A DNA stretch of 64,000 nt from JAJPHF01 sp035293805 (GTDB taxonomy: Bacteria; Chloroflexota; UBA6077; JAJPHF01). The notes below the pieces were generated by a model that saw only the letters and a program-made list of their open reading frames with translations, ran no database searches and was not told the origin of the DNA. The first letter of the stretch is position 1. Each line of letters starts with the position of its first letter. Positions 43,226-54,654 of the stretch are shown piece after piece. Position numbers and translations under genes: made by a program. The DNA lies in assembly GCA_035293805.1 (NCBI GenBank), contig DATGMD010000029.1, forward strand, positions 8,046-72,045, given 5' to 3'.

Positions 43226-44869
43226 TTACGGCAGTGTGACAGCGGGGCCGGCGCGCGGCTCGGCACCTAGCAGGGGGGCGAGCGCCAGCGGCTCGAGCGC
43301 GAGCCGGTCGGGGCCGAACCGCGTTACGTAGGCGGCAGTGGCGCCGCGCGCGGCGGCCTCGATCTCGTCCAGGCTGGCCCACGCGCCGTGCGGGCCGTAG
43401 TGGGCGGGCCAGCCGCCGGGCAGGTCCGTCGTCGCCAACGACGCGACCGGCGCCGGCCCGGCGCCGTTCACGTGCAGGGCCTGGCCGAGCAGCACGTACT
43501 CCGGCACGAACGTGACGCCCGTATTGCCGAGCGGAAAGGCGGGCCAATCGGGCGCCTCCCAGGCGGGGAGGTTCACGAACAGCACCGTGCCGCCGACCGG
43601 CGCGGCGCTGGCCCTGGCGACCGCTGCGCGCAACAGGGCCGTGCCCTCGGCGTACATGGCGCGGCGCGGAGCGAGGAACGCCACGCTCTGCGCGACGGCC
43701 CACAGGCAGAGCGCGACGACGAGCGCGCGGCCCAGCAGGCGCGCATGTCCATGGCGCGGCACCAGCGCCGCTAGCCCGCCCCAGGCGAGCGCGATGCCGA
43801 CACTCGGCAGGTAGTAGAGGCGGGCGCCGTCCTCGACGTACTGCCAGGGGAGCGTGGCCCAGACGGGCAGCGCGGTGACGGCGACCCAGCCCAGCGCGAG
43901 CGCGAGCCAGCCGAGCGCGCGGCGCCGCGCGTAGAGCGCCACCGCCCCCGGCAGGGCGAGCGCCGCTGCGCCGGCGACGGCCGCCTCCGGGCGGACGAGC
44001 AGCGCGGGCGGCGCCCACCGCCAGGCGATGGCGAGCGGCCAGAGGAGCGCCTGAAGGAACATCAAGCCGTTGCGGACGAGCGAGACGCCGTCGACGGCGA
44101 AGGCACGGGGCCACTTCGGGACGGCCACCCACCACAGCGCGAAGGCGCCCGCGAGCCCGAGGTAGAGGAGCGCGTAGGGGCGCGGGTGCGCCACCGCCCT
44201 CTGGCGCCAGAGCCACAGCTCCAGCCCCGCGACGAGCACGCCGAGCGTGACCGCGTACTCCTGGGTGAACAGCGCGAGGAGCCCACAGGCGAGTGAGACG
44301 CCGAGCCAGCCGACGGAGCGGCGGCAGCGCGCCTCGCGGTAGGTCAGCAGCGCGCCGAGCATGAGGGCCGTCACGAGTGGATGGAACAGGGCGCCCGCCC
44401 AGGGCACGACCTGGTAGTGGAACGGAAATGTCACAAAAAGCCCGGCGGCGACGAGGGCGGCGACCGCGCCCAGCCCCAGCGTGCGCGCCATTCGATACAG
44501 CAGCCAGGCGTTGAGCGCGTGCAGCAGCAGCGGCAGCAGGTGGAACCAGAAGGGGTCATAGCGGCCGAGTGCCGCGTGCATGGCCTTCCAGATGATGAAG
44601 GGGAGGGGCCGATAGTAGAAGGCGCCCTCGCCGGAGGTGAGCAGCGAGAGGACTGAGCGCTGCTCGCCGCGCGCCAGGTCGATGCCGTCGTCGTACATGA
44701 ACGCATAGCCGAGCGCGTCGCCGTAGAGCGCCCAGACCGCGGCGAGCAGGGCGACCGGGACCAGCGCGGCGCGCAGCCACGCGGCCGTCGTCGGGGCAGA
44801 TGTGAGAGGCGCCGAGCGGAGGGCGGGGCGGCCGGCGGCCGACACGGCCCGAGGAGCTACACGCCGCAT
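43226..44869 (-). CDS. PMT/ArnT-like polytopic membrane glycosyltransferase
   Basis: 547 residues with about 11-12 membrane helices. The first loop carries YAFMYDDGIDLARGEQR, matching the acidic DD/DE motif of the GT-C (PMT, ArnT, GT39/GT83-like) families, followed by the helix-adjacent YYRPLPFIIWK. A soluble C-terminal region of about 120 residues (from GTALLRAAVARASAAPVGG) lies outside. Relatives transfer sugars from polyprenyl-phosphate carriers to proteins or lipids. Only the family type can be stated; the substrate is not known. It is followed, in transcription order, by the separately promoted FN3 surface protein, whose glycosylation is one speculative role. Confidence 0.75.
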   Translation of the reverse strand: MRRVAPRAVSAAGRPALRSAPLTSAPTTAAWLRAALVPVALLAAVWALYGDALGYAFMYDDGIDLARGEQRSVLSLLTSGEGAFYYRPLPFIIWKAMHAALGRYDPFWFHLLPLLLHALNAWLLYRMARTLGLGAVAALVAAGLFVTFPFHYQVVPWAGALFHPLVTALMLGALLTYREARCRRSVGWLGVSLACGLLALFTQEYAVTLGVLVAGLELWLWRQRAVAHPRPYALLYLGLAGAFALWWVAVPKWPRAFAVDGVSLVRNGLMFLQALLWPLAIAWRWAPPALLVRPEAAVAGAAALALPGAVALYARRRALGWLALALGWVAVTALPVWATLPWQYVEDGARLYYLPSVGIALAWGGLAALVPRHGHARLLGRALVVALCLWAVAQSVAFLAPRRAMYAEGTALLRAAVARASAAPVGGTVLFVNLPAWEAPDWPAFPLGNTGVTFVPEYVLLGQALHVNGAGPAPVASLATTDLPGGWPAHYGPHGAWASLDEIEAAARGATAAYVTRFGPDRLALEPLALAPLLGAEPRAGPAVTLP

Positions 44870-45087
44870 GCTACTCCGTCCGCGCGCCCGGAGGGCCGCG
44901 CGGTCTGGCCGCCGGGGTGGTGTGATCGGGCGGCCTCGATTACAATAGGCGGGCTTGGGACCCGGCCCATGCTACACTGCGCGCTCCGCCCGGCTCAAGC
45001 GCGTGCCGGCGTCTGGGTGGGAGCGCGCGGTCGCGCGGGCGCCGGGACGGACCGGCGATGGTCGGACCTGGGAGAGGGAGGGACGTC

Positions 45088-46821
45088 TTGGTACGGCGAT
45101 GGAGCTTTCAACGGCTGGCGCTCGGGGTGGTGCTCCTGGCGGCAGCAGCAGGGCCGCTTGGCGCGCCCGATCGGACGATAGCGGCAGCCGCGGGGCTCGC
45201 GCCACACGGCGAGACGGCCTCGACGTTGGCCTCGGCCGCCCAGCAGGGTGGCGATCTGTCCGTGGGCGCGAGCGTCCAGGTGCAGGGCACGGATGGCGAT
45301 GGCTTGCGGGTGCGGGCCGCCCCGAGCCTGCAGGGCGACGTGGCGGCGGTGCTGGTCGAGGGCGCCCAGGTGGAGGTGCTGGATGGCCCGGTGACGGCGG
45401 ACAGCGTCCGCTGGTATCGGGTGCGCTACGATCGGCAGGGCGGCAGCGGCTGGGTGTCTGGCCAGTACCTGGTCGCCGCGCCGGCGACTTCTGGTGATTC
45501 GGCTAGCGCCACGGCGGCGGGCGCCTCCACGGCGAGCGCGTCGGCCGGCGGCGCACCGCCGCTAGCGGCCGCGCCGGGCGTGAGCAGCTTCGGCGCCCCG
45601 GTGGCGCCCAGCACGGTGACCGTGCCGGCCGTGCTGGCCGACGTGGGGGCCAGCGGCGATCCGGCCTCCGTGGCGGATCCGTCTGCCACGGGCGATCCCG
45701 CGGCGCTGGCGGCCGCGGGCGCCACGGCCGCAGGGCCGGGCCGCTACGTGCGGCTGGGCGCCTATCAGGCGAACAGCCCCGAGTACGGCATGAACATCTT
45801 TATCTGGGGCGAGGCGAACACCACGCAGCGCGACCTCGGCAAGCTGCGCGAGCTGAATTTCACCTGGCAGAAGACCCTGTTCCAGTGGCGCGAGATCGAG
45901 GGCGCGGGCAAAGGCATCTTCGACTGGCGCGAGGCCGATCGCGTCGTGTCCGCGTCCACGGCCGCGGGCATCAAGGTGCTCGCGCGTATCGACTTCCCGC
46001 CGTCCTGGGCCTGCCCGACGTGGGACAACCGCGGCAACGAGTGTGCGCCCGATCGCTTCGAGGACTATGCCGACTTCATTCGGGCGTTCACGACGCGATA
46101 CGGCACCGGCTCGCCGATCGGCCGGGTCTACGGCATCGAGGTCTGGAACGAGCCGAACCTGGCGCGGGAGTGGGGCAACAAGCCGATCAACCAGGACCAG
46201 GCGGGCCAGTACGTGCGGCTGCTGCAGCTGGCGTATCAGGCGGCGAAGAGCGTGGACCCGCAGATGACGATCGTGACGGCGGGGCTCACGCCGACGGGCA
46301 CGCAGAACGACGACGCCCGGCCCGACGACCAGTACCTGCAGTGGATCTACGACGCCGGCGGGGCGCAGTGGTTCGACGTGCTGGGCGCGCACGGGGCCGG
46401 CTACAAGGCGCCGCCAGAGATGAGCCCTGACGATGTGGCCGCGGACCCCAGCTACGGCGGGCATCCGAGCTTCAGCTTCCGGCGCGTGGAGCAGCTGCGG
46501 GACGTGATGGTGCGCAACGGCGACGACGCGAAGCAGGTCTGGCTGCTGGAGTTTGGCTGGACGTCGGATGAGGTACACCCCGCGTACGCTTGGCACCGGG
46601 TGACCGAGGACCAGAAGGCACAGTACATCGTGGGCGCGTACAAGTGGGCGCGCGACAAGTGGTCGCCCTGGATCGGCGTGATGAACCTCTGGAACCTCTC
46701 CGCGCCGGGCTGGACGCGCGACAACGAAGAATACTGGTGGTCGATCACCAACCCCGACGGCACGCCCCGCCCGGCCTACAACGCGCTCCTCAACGCCCGC
46801 CAGAACGGCACCCTGCCGTAA
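45088..46821 (+). CDS. Secreted SH3b plus GH-A-clan glycosidase
   Basis: 577 residues from TTG at 45088 (GAGGGAGGGA 5 nt upstream); an in-frame ATG at 45058 lacks a site. A signal peptide (VVLLAAAAGPLGA) precedes an SH3b domain (GASVQVQGTDGDGLRVRAAP ... GSGWVSGQYLVAAP, about residues 60-130), an Ala/Ser/Pro linker of about 80 residues, and a (beta/alpha)8 glycosidase domain. The catalytic pair of clan GH-A is visible: acid/base Glu355 in VWNEPNLAREWG and nucleophile Glu488 in LLEFGWTSD. SH3b domains often bind cell wall. The substrate is unknown (beta-glycan likely). The next gene is a shorter paralogue. Confidence 0.85.
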   Translation: MVRRWSFQRLALGVVLLAAAAGPLGAPDRTIAAAAGLAPHGETASTLASAAQQGGDLSVGASVQVQGTDGDGLRVRAAPSLQGDVAAVLVEGAQVEVLDGPVTADSVRWYRVRYDRQGGSGWVSGQYLVAAPATSGDSASATAAGASTASASAGGAPPLAAAPGVSSFGAPVAPSTVTVPAVLADVGASGDPASVADPSATGDPAALAAAGATAAGPGRYVRLGAYQANSPEYGMNIFIWGEANTTQRDLGKLRELNFTWQKTLFQWREIEGAGKGIFDWREADRVVSASTAAGIKVLARIDFPPSWACPTWDNRGNECAPDRFEDYADFIRAFTTRYGTGSPIGRVYGIEVWNEPNLAREWGNKPINQDQAGQYVRLLQLAYQAAKSVDPQMTIVTAGLTPTGTQNDDARPDDQYLQWIYDAGGAQWFDVLGAHGAGYKAPPEMSPDDVAADPSYGGHPSFSFRRVEQLRDVMVRNGDDAKQVWLLEFGWTSDEVHPAYAWHRVTEDQKAQYIVGAYKWARDKWSPWIGVMNLWNLSAPGWTRDNEEYWWSITNPDGTPRPAYNALLNARQNGTLP

Positions 46822-47002
46822 CGCGTGGCGCTCGCATGACGGGCGCAGCCGTTAGGCGGCCCGCCACCGGGGCCCGGGGCCGGGAGGCCTCGGGTCTTGG
46901 GACGCGACGGCGGCGGGCTCCGTGCAGCGCGGCCCGAAATGGCGGCGTGACACGTGGCGGAGCGGCTAGACTTGCGGGTGTAACTCCACGTGGGGCACTG
47001 CT

Positions 47003-48148
47003 GTGACGATCAGGTCGCTTGCGCGCCGGCTTCTCCCGCGTCTCGTCCTCCTCAGCCTGGCCCTGAGCACCGCCGCGTGCGGCAGCCTGCCGTTCTTCAA
47101 GAGCGGCCCCGGCGACGCCAAGGGCGTGGGCGTGCAAGCGCACCTCTGGGGCTATCCCGACACGACCGACCGTGACCTGGGCCTGGCGCGCGACGCGGGC
47201 TTCACCTGGGTAAAAGTGAACTTCCCGTGGGCGTACATGGAGGGCGACGCCAAGGGCCGCTTCGAATGGAACGAGCCCGACCGCATCGTGGACGCGGTGC
47301 AGCGAGCGAACCTGAAGCTCATTGCCCGTGTGGGGATGCAGCCCGCCTGGGCGCGCAGCGATCGGGTGTTCCCCGAGGTCGGGCCACCGGACCGCATGGC
47401 TGACTGGGGCGATTTTCTCTACGCCCTCAGCCAGCGCTACAAGGGGCGAATTGCGGGCTACGAGATCTGGAACGAGCCGAACCTGGCGCGCGAGTGGGGA
47501 AACCAGCCGCCCAGCGCGGCCGACTACGTGAAGCTGCTGCGCATCGCCAACCTGGCGATTCGCAAGGGCGACCCGGACGCGCTGATCATCAGCGGCGGCC
47601 TGTCGCCCACGACGGACATGAGCGACCGAGCGCGGGCGGACACCGTGTACTTGCAGGAGATGTACGCCGCCGGGGCGAAAGGGCTGTTCGACCTGCTGGG
47701 GGTCCACGCGGCGGGCTTCAAGGCGCCGCCGGAGATGGACCCGGGCGAGGTGGCCAAGAACCCCGAGCTGACCAATCACGATCCCAGCCCCGAGGAGCTG
47801 CGCCGCGCGTACTCCTTCCGCCACGTCGAGGACCTGCGGAAGATCATGGAGGAGAACGACGACGGCGCCCACCACATCGCCATCCTGGAGATGGGCTGGA
47901 CGAGCGACCCGCGGCCCGACTCGCCGTACAAGTGGCACGCGGTGACCGAGGACGAGAAGGCCAACTACCTCGCGCGAGCCGTGCAATACGCGCAGGAGCA
48001 CTGGAAGCCGTGGCTCGGTCCGATGATCATCTGGACGCTCGCCGACCCGTCCTGGAAGGCGGACCAGGAGCAGACCTACTGGGCGATCACCAGCCCGGAT
48101 GGGACGCCGCGCCCCGCCTACGATGCGCTGAAGCGCCTCCTCAAGTAG
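47003..48148 (+). CDS. Lipoprotein GH-A-clan glycosidase, paralogue of the preceding gene
   Basis: 381 residues from GTG. A lipoprotein signal with lipobox STAACGS (Cys26 region) anchors it to the membrane. The catalytic domain matches the previous gene closely: IWNEPNLAREWGNQPP (acid/base Glu158) and ILEMGWTSD (nucleophile Glu296), AAGFKAPPEMDP versus GAGYKAPPEMSP, and the same ending (SPDGTPRPAYDAL versus NPDGTPRPAYNAL). It lacks the SH3b domain. The pair probably arose by tandem duplication, one product secreted and wall-bound, one membrane-anchored, perhaps acting in series on one glycan. Confidence 0.85.
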   Translation: MTIRSLARRLLPRLVLLSLALSTAACGSLPFFKSGPGDAKGVGVQAHLWGYPDTTDRDLGLARDAGFTWVKVNFPWAYMEGDAKGRFEWNEPDRIVDAVQRANLKLIARVGMQPAWARSDRVFPEVGPPDRMADWGDFLYALSQRYKGRIAGYEIWNEPNLAREWGNQPPSAADYVKLLRIANLAIRKGDPDALIISGGLSPTTDMSDRARADTVYLQEMYAAGAKGLFDLLGVHAAGFKAPPEMDPGEVAKNPELTNHDPSPEELRRAYSFRHVEDLRKIMEENDDGAHHIAILEMGWTSDPRPDSPYKWHAVTEDEKANYLARAVQYAQEHWKPWLGPMIIWTLADPSWKADQEQTYWAITSPDGTPRPAYDALKRLLK

Positions 48149-48166
48149 CCGCCCGCGCGGGGCCGC

Positions 48167-48205
48167 GCCCTCACCCCCAGCCCCTCTCCCAGGGGGAGAG
48201 GGGGG
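48167..48205. repeat. CCCTCACCCC palindromic element, copy 5
   Basis: GCCCTCACCCCCAGCCC followed by CTCTCCCAGGGGGAGAG, 18 nt after the lipoprotein glycosidase stop codon. Confidence 0.8.
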
Positions 48206-48377
48206 TAGGCTGCGCCGCTCCGTGGGAAGGCCAGTGACGCTCGCTTTATTCTGGGCCCCCGGGTGAGGGCGGACGAGGCCCGGTGATCCGGTAATATTCG
48301 CCGCGCGTATCTCTCGTGACGCGTGCTGGACGGCGCGGCCGCCGGCGGCGATCTCGACGCGAGAGGAGTCTAGGACG

Positions 48378-48719
48378 ATGGGTACGATAGCGGTGGCGTT
48401 CCCGGTTCTGCCCGGCAAGTCGGAAGACGGGCGGCGCTTCGCCCAGGAGGCAACCGAGCGGCAGCGCGAGACCAGCGAGTCGTTCCGGCGCATGGGCATC
48501 ACGCGCGAGTCGTGGTACCTGCAGTCTACGCCACAGGGCGACCTGGTCATCGTCTACATGGAAGCCGACGATCCCCTGAAGGCCTTCCAGGCCTGGGCGG
48601 CATCCACCGATCCCTACGACCAATGGTTCAAGCAGCGGGCGGCCTCGGTTTGTGGCATCGACTTCAACCAGCCGCTGCCGGCGCTGCCCGAGCAGGTCTT
48701 CCATTGGGCGGCCGGCTAG
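48378..48719 (+). CDS. Small protein with dimeric alpha/beta-barrel look, unknown function
   Basis: 113 residues; GAGAGGAG before the ATG. IAVAFPVLPGKSEDGRRFAQ, ESWYLQSTPQGDLVIVYMEA and KAFQAWAASTDPYDQWFKQ follow the strand-helix-strand rhythm of ferredoxin-like ABM-type domains, with a long loop. Several aromatic residues (Trp, Phe, Tyr) are likely ligand-facing. A monooxygenase or binding role is possible but unproven. It lies 28 nt upstream of the SDR gene and is probably co-transcribed with it. Confidence 0.65.
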   Translation: MGTIAVAFPVLPGKSEDGRRFAQEATERQRETSESFRRMGITRESWYLQSTPQGDLVIVYMEADDPLKAFQAWAASTDPYDQWFKQRAASVCGIDFNQPLPALPEQVFHWAAG

Positions 48720-48747
48720 CGGCCGCACCGAGCGCCGGGGAGGAGCC

Positions 48748-49494
48748 GTGGAGCTGTACGGGAAGCGGGCGATCGTGACGGGCGGTGGCAACGGGATCGG
48801 CAAGGCGTCGGCGCTGCGCCTGGCCGGCGAGGGCGCGGCGGTGGCGGTGGTTGACCGCGACGAAGCGGCGGCGGCTGTCACGGTCGCGGCGATCGAGCAG
48901 GCGGGGGGCCGCGCGCTCGCGCTGCGCGCTAACGTTACACGGCGCGGCGAGGTCGACGCGATGGTGGAGCGAGTACGAGCCGCCTGGGGCGGCGTGGACG
49001 TGCTCCTGAACAACGCCGGCGGATCGCTCACCAGCCACTTCCTCGACCTCGACGAGGACGAGTGGGACCAGGTCGTCGACCTCAACCTCAAGGCCGCGTA
49101 CCTGTGCTCGCGGCCGGTCGCGCGCCTCATGGTGGAGCAGCGCGCGGGCCGCATCGTGAACGTGACGTCGAACTATGGGGTGACGGGCTCCGCTGTGCGG
49201 GCCCACTATTCGGCGGCGAAGGCCGGCATCATCGGACTCACGAAGGCGATGGCGCTGGAGCTGGCGCCGTACGGGATCACGGTGAACGCGGTCGGGCCGG
49301 GGCCGACGGCGACCGAGCGCGTGCGCGGCAAGTACACGGCTGAGGAGTGGGCCGAGCGCGGGCGCGGCATCCCGATGGGCCGCTGTGGCGAGCCGGAGGA
49401 CATCGCGGAGGCCGTGGTCTTTCTCGCGAGCGACCGCGCCCGCTACATCACGGGCCAGACGCTGCACGTCAACGGCGGGCTGGTCATGCCGTGA
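48748..49494 (+). CDS. Short-chain dehydrogenase/reductase
   Basis: 248 residues from GTG with GGGGAGGAG 6 nt upstream. Classical SDR: NAD(P)-binding TGGGNGIG, NNAGG, catalytic Ser in NVTSNYG and Tyr/Lys in HYSAAKAG, and a C-terminal FLASDRARYITGQTLHVNGG. VVDRDE after the second strand (acidic at the end of beta-2) favours NAD over NADP. FabG-like length; substrate unknown. Its coupling to the small alpha/beta protein upstream suggests a small catabolic pair. Confidence 0.9.
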   Translation: MELYGKRAIVTGGGNGIGKASALRLAGEGAAVAVVDRDEAAAAVTVAAIEQAGGRALALRANVTRRGEVDAMVERVRAAWGGVDVLLNNAGGSLTSHFLDLDEDEWDQVVDLNLKAAYLCSRPVARLMVEQRAGRIVNVTSNYGVTGSAVRAHYSAAKAGIIGLTKAMALELAPYGITVNAVGPGPTATERVRGKYTAEEWAERGRGIPMGRCGEPEDIAEAVVFLASDRARYITGQTLHVNGGLVMP

Positions 49495-49499
49495 GGAGC

Positions 49500-49520
49500 G
49501 CTGAGTGCTGGGTGCGGAGT
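49500..49520. repeat. Heptamer-type repeat (GCTGAGTGCTGGGTGCGGAG)
   Basis: Two to three degenerate 7-nt units of the GAGTGCG/TGAGTGC class between the SDR gene and the converging GNAT gene. Confidence 0.6.
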
Positions 49521-49533
49521 GGAACGGCGGGAA

Positions 49534-49971
49534 TTAGGACTCGTCGCTCAGCACTGGGCGCTCCATGCGCTGGTGCCAGATGCCGGCGTCGAGGAAGTGG
49601 GGGCCACCGGCGACGAAGCCGAAGCGGGCGTAGAAGGGCCGGGCGTGCAGCTGGGCGGCCAGGTGGACCGAACGGAGGCCGCGCGCGGCGGCCTCGGCCA
49701 GCAGCGCACGTAGCAGCGCGCTGCCCACACCCGCGCCGCGCGCCGCCGGCAGGACGGCCATCCGGCCGATGCGGCCGCTATCGCCCTCGATCACCAGGCG
49801 GCCCGTCCCAACCGGCCGGTCGTCGAGCCAGGCCAGGACGTGGAAGGCATCGCGGTCGTGCTCGTCTAGCTCCTCCTCGAACGGCACGCGCTGCTCGTCG
49901 ACGAACACGGCGAGACGGATGGCGCAGGCCCGCGCCCAGTCGGCCGGCGACGTGACGGGCTGGCAGCGCAC
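49534..49971 (-). CDS. GNAT acetyltransferase (YjcF-like), abutting argH
   Basis: 145 residues from GTG, 2 nt after the argH stop. Motifs: RLAVFVDEQRVPFEEELDEHD near the N-terminus, VGTGRLVIEGDSGRIGRMAVLP, and the acetyl-CoA loop RGAGVGSALLRALLAEA, with ARPFYARFGFVAGG at the end. This is the YjcF/ElaA-type GNAT subgroup. Some bacteria carry an N-acetylglutamate synthase domain fused to the argH product, so the position suggests an arginine-pathway role, but this subgroup is not an established ArgA; substrate uncertain. Confidence 0.85.
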   Translation of the reverse strand: MRCQPVTSPADWARACAIRLAVFVDEQRVPFEEELDEHDRDAFHVLAWLDDRPVGTGRLVIEGDSGRIGRMAVLPAARGAGVGSALLRALLAEAAARGLRSVHLAAQLHARPFYARFGFVAGGPHFLDAGIWHQRMERPVLSDES

Positions 49972-49973
49972 GC

Positions 49974-52729
<2,756 letters not shown>

Positions 52730-53044
52730 AGGGCACCTTCCGCATGCTGGGGGAGCGCGCCAGCCGAGGGCCATCCGACGCCATACGGCCCCCGCCGGCA
52801 CTCTCTTACCATAGGCTATCGGGCGGGGCGCACGCCAGCAGGAATGCCCGGCCCTTGGCCCCCATCCTGGGGAGAGGTGGGGGACACCCCCACACCCCCG
52901 GTGAAGAGGGAGAGGAGGAGCAGGTTGGGGAGATACCCGCAAACCCCCGGCAGGGGAGCGCCCCTGCACCCCCGGGGAGAAGCTCGGGGGGGGCGCCCCC
53001 CGGCACGGGGGCCCTCTGCACCCCTGGTGTGCCCGCTCGGGATG
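52730..53044. other. GC-skewed, hairpin-rich spacer between rpoN and argG
   Basis: 315 nt without a gene. It contains stacked dyads: GTGGGGG-aca-CCCCCAC (52877-52893), CAGGGG-agcg-CCCCTG (52951-52966) and the palindrome GGGGGGCGCCCCCC (52988-53001), with CCCC-rich and G-rich tracts alternating. It probably holds the rpoN terminator and the argG promoter/leader; no ARG-box or T-box was recognised. Confidence 0.5.
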
Positions 53045-54448
53045 TTAGCGGAGGGAGGAGGGGAGGATGTTGAGCTGCATGCGGTACTTGGCGACTGTGC
53101 GGCGGGCGATGTTGATGCCGCTCTCGCGCAGGCGGTCGGCGATCTCGGCGTCGGTGAGCGGCCGGTTCTCGCGCTCCACGAACTCCTTGATTACGTCCTT
53201 GATGCTGAGCGACGGGGTGAAGAAGTGGCTGAAGGGGATGACCTCGCCGCTGGGCAGCATGACGTACTTGCCGGCCGTGGCGCGGCTCACGGTGGACTCG
53301 TGGATGCCTAGCTCCTCGGCGATGGCGGCGCGGCTGAGCGGCTTCAGGTGCCGCACGCCCTCAGCCAGGAACTCGCGCTGCCGACCGACCAGACAGCGCG
53401 AGATGTTGTGGAGCGTCTGGCGGCGCTGGTTGATGTTGGCGATGAACAGCTTGGCGCGGCTTACGTACTGCTGGACGTGCTTGCGGTCGTCGGTGTTCAG
53501 CGCCGCGGTGCCGTCGCTCGGGTTGCCGAGCTGGGCGTACATCGGGTTGATGCGCAGGAAGAAGCGCCGCGACTCGACCACGTCGATCTCGAAGTCGTCT
53601 TCCTTGCGGCTGATGATGACGTCGGGCAGGATGTACATCGAGCGGGTGTCGCGGTCGCGATCGTTGGTGGGCGAGAAGCCGTGCCCGGGGTGCGGGTTGA
53701 GCTTGGCCTTGACGAAGTTCCAGACGGCGGCGACCGCGTCGGTGGAGATGTGCAGTTCGTGGGCGATCTTGCCGAACTTGTGCTCACCGAGGTCGAACAG
53801 GTGCTCGTCGATGATCTCGCGCGCGTGCGGCTGCTCGATGCCGTTGCGGGCCAGGTAGTCGAGCTGCAAGAGGAGGCACTCGCGCAGGTTGCGGGCGCCG
53901 ACGCCGATGGGCTCCAGGCCCTGCAGGACGCTCAGAACGTGCCGCACACGACGCACGTCCACTTCCAGCTCGTAGGCCGCCTCGTCCACCGTACACGACA
54001 GGTAGCCTTTGTCGTCGAGGCTGCCCACCAGGTACTCGGCGATCGGGATGTCTTCGTCGTCCAGCAGGGTGCCCAGCTCTGACAGCAGGACCTCCGCCAG
54101 GGTCTGCTCGGATGCCACCTGTGTAAGCGGATCGAAGTCGTCGTCGCCGGCGCTTTGCTGCGGCTGCAGGTTCTCCTCGTAGGTGACCTCGCCGCTGCGC
54201 GGGAGCACGTCGTCGGACTTCTGGCGCTGCAAACAGCGAGGACAGACGCTGCCCTGCAGCTCGGTCCCGCACACGGGGCAGGTGGGGATGTCGACGAGCT
54301 CTAGCGCCGGGTTGTCGTTCAGCTCCTCGTTAATCGCCTGCTGCAGCTCGAGCGACGACAGCTCCAGAATGTAGTTGGCCGCGACCAGCCGCGGCGAGAC
54401 CTTGACGGTCTGGAGAAGACTTGTGTCCTGGCTAAGGTCGAGTTCCAT
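53045..54448 (-). CDS. rpoN: RNA polymerase sigma-54 factor with inserted zinc ribbon
   Basis: 467 residues. Region I has the Leu-rich activator-interacting sequence (VSPRLVAANYILELSSLELQ). Directly after it, Cys57, 60, 69 and 72 form CPVC-x8-CPRC, a zinc-ribbon-like insertion not part of the canonical factor. The core-binding domain runs to about residue 320, a helix-turn-helix (SRAAIAEELGIHESTVSRAT) follows, and the RpoN box reads ARRTVAKYRM near the end, with Met where Glu is usual. It directs polymerase to -24/-12 promoters and requires an AAA+ activator; a candidate is encoded 1.2 kb upstream (55630-57045). Confidence 0.93.
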   Translation of the reverse strand: MELDLSQDTSLLQTVKVSPRLVAANYILELSSLELQQAINEELNDNPALELVDIPTCPVCGTELQGSVCPRCLQRQKSDDVLPRSGEVTYEENLQPQQSAGDDDFDPLTQVASEQTLAEVLLSELGTLLDDEDIPIAEYLVGSLDDKGYLSCTVDEAAYELEVDVRRVRHVLSVLQGLEPIGVGARNLRECLLLQLDYLARNGIEQPHAREIIDEHLFDLGEHKFGKIAHELHISTDAVAAVWNFVKAKLNPHPGHGFSPTNDRDRDTRSMYILPDVIISRKEDDFEIDVVESRRFFLRINPMYAQLGNPSDGTAALNTDDRKHVQQYVSRAKLFIANINQRRQTLHNISRCLVGRQREFLAEGVRHLKPLSRAAIAEELGIHESTVSRATAGKYVMLPSGEVIPFSHFFTPSLSIKDVIKEFVERENRPLTDAEIADRLRESGINIARRTVAKYRMQLNILPSSLR

Positions 54449-54491
54449 GAAGGGGCCTCTCCGCGGCGCGAGGTAGCGCGGCTAGCGCGCC

Positions 54492-54519
54492 CATATAGCA
54501 AGATTTGTGCCGGACACAA
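54492..54519 (-). promoter_or_regulatory. Possible rpoN promoter overlapped by a TTGTG-N5-CACAA dyad
   Basis: On the minus strand TTGTGT (54519-54514), 16 nt, then TATATG (54497-54492), about 45 nt before the rpoN ATG. The -35 overlaps TTGTG-ccgga-CACAA (54505-54519), which could be an operator. Both matches are imperfect. Confidence 0.35.
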
Positions 54520-54654
54520 GGTACGCAACTTCCGTGCCATCGCCCGCCAGGACGAGTTGCTGAGCTCCTCGGGCGGGCCGCCGCGTGGTGAGCGCGGGCA
54601 CCCGCGTGCTAATAGTGCAAGGAAGAGACTGGTAGAGCAGCGGGAGGCAGAACG

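Noticed and set aside
52730..52969. 80-codon N-terminal extension of argG
   Set aside because: Low-complexity Gly/Pro/Arg translation of the hairpin region; ASS proteins start at the P-loop strand, matched by GTG at 52729 with GGAAGG.
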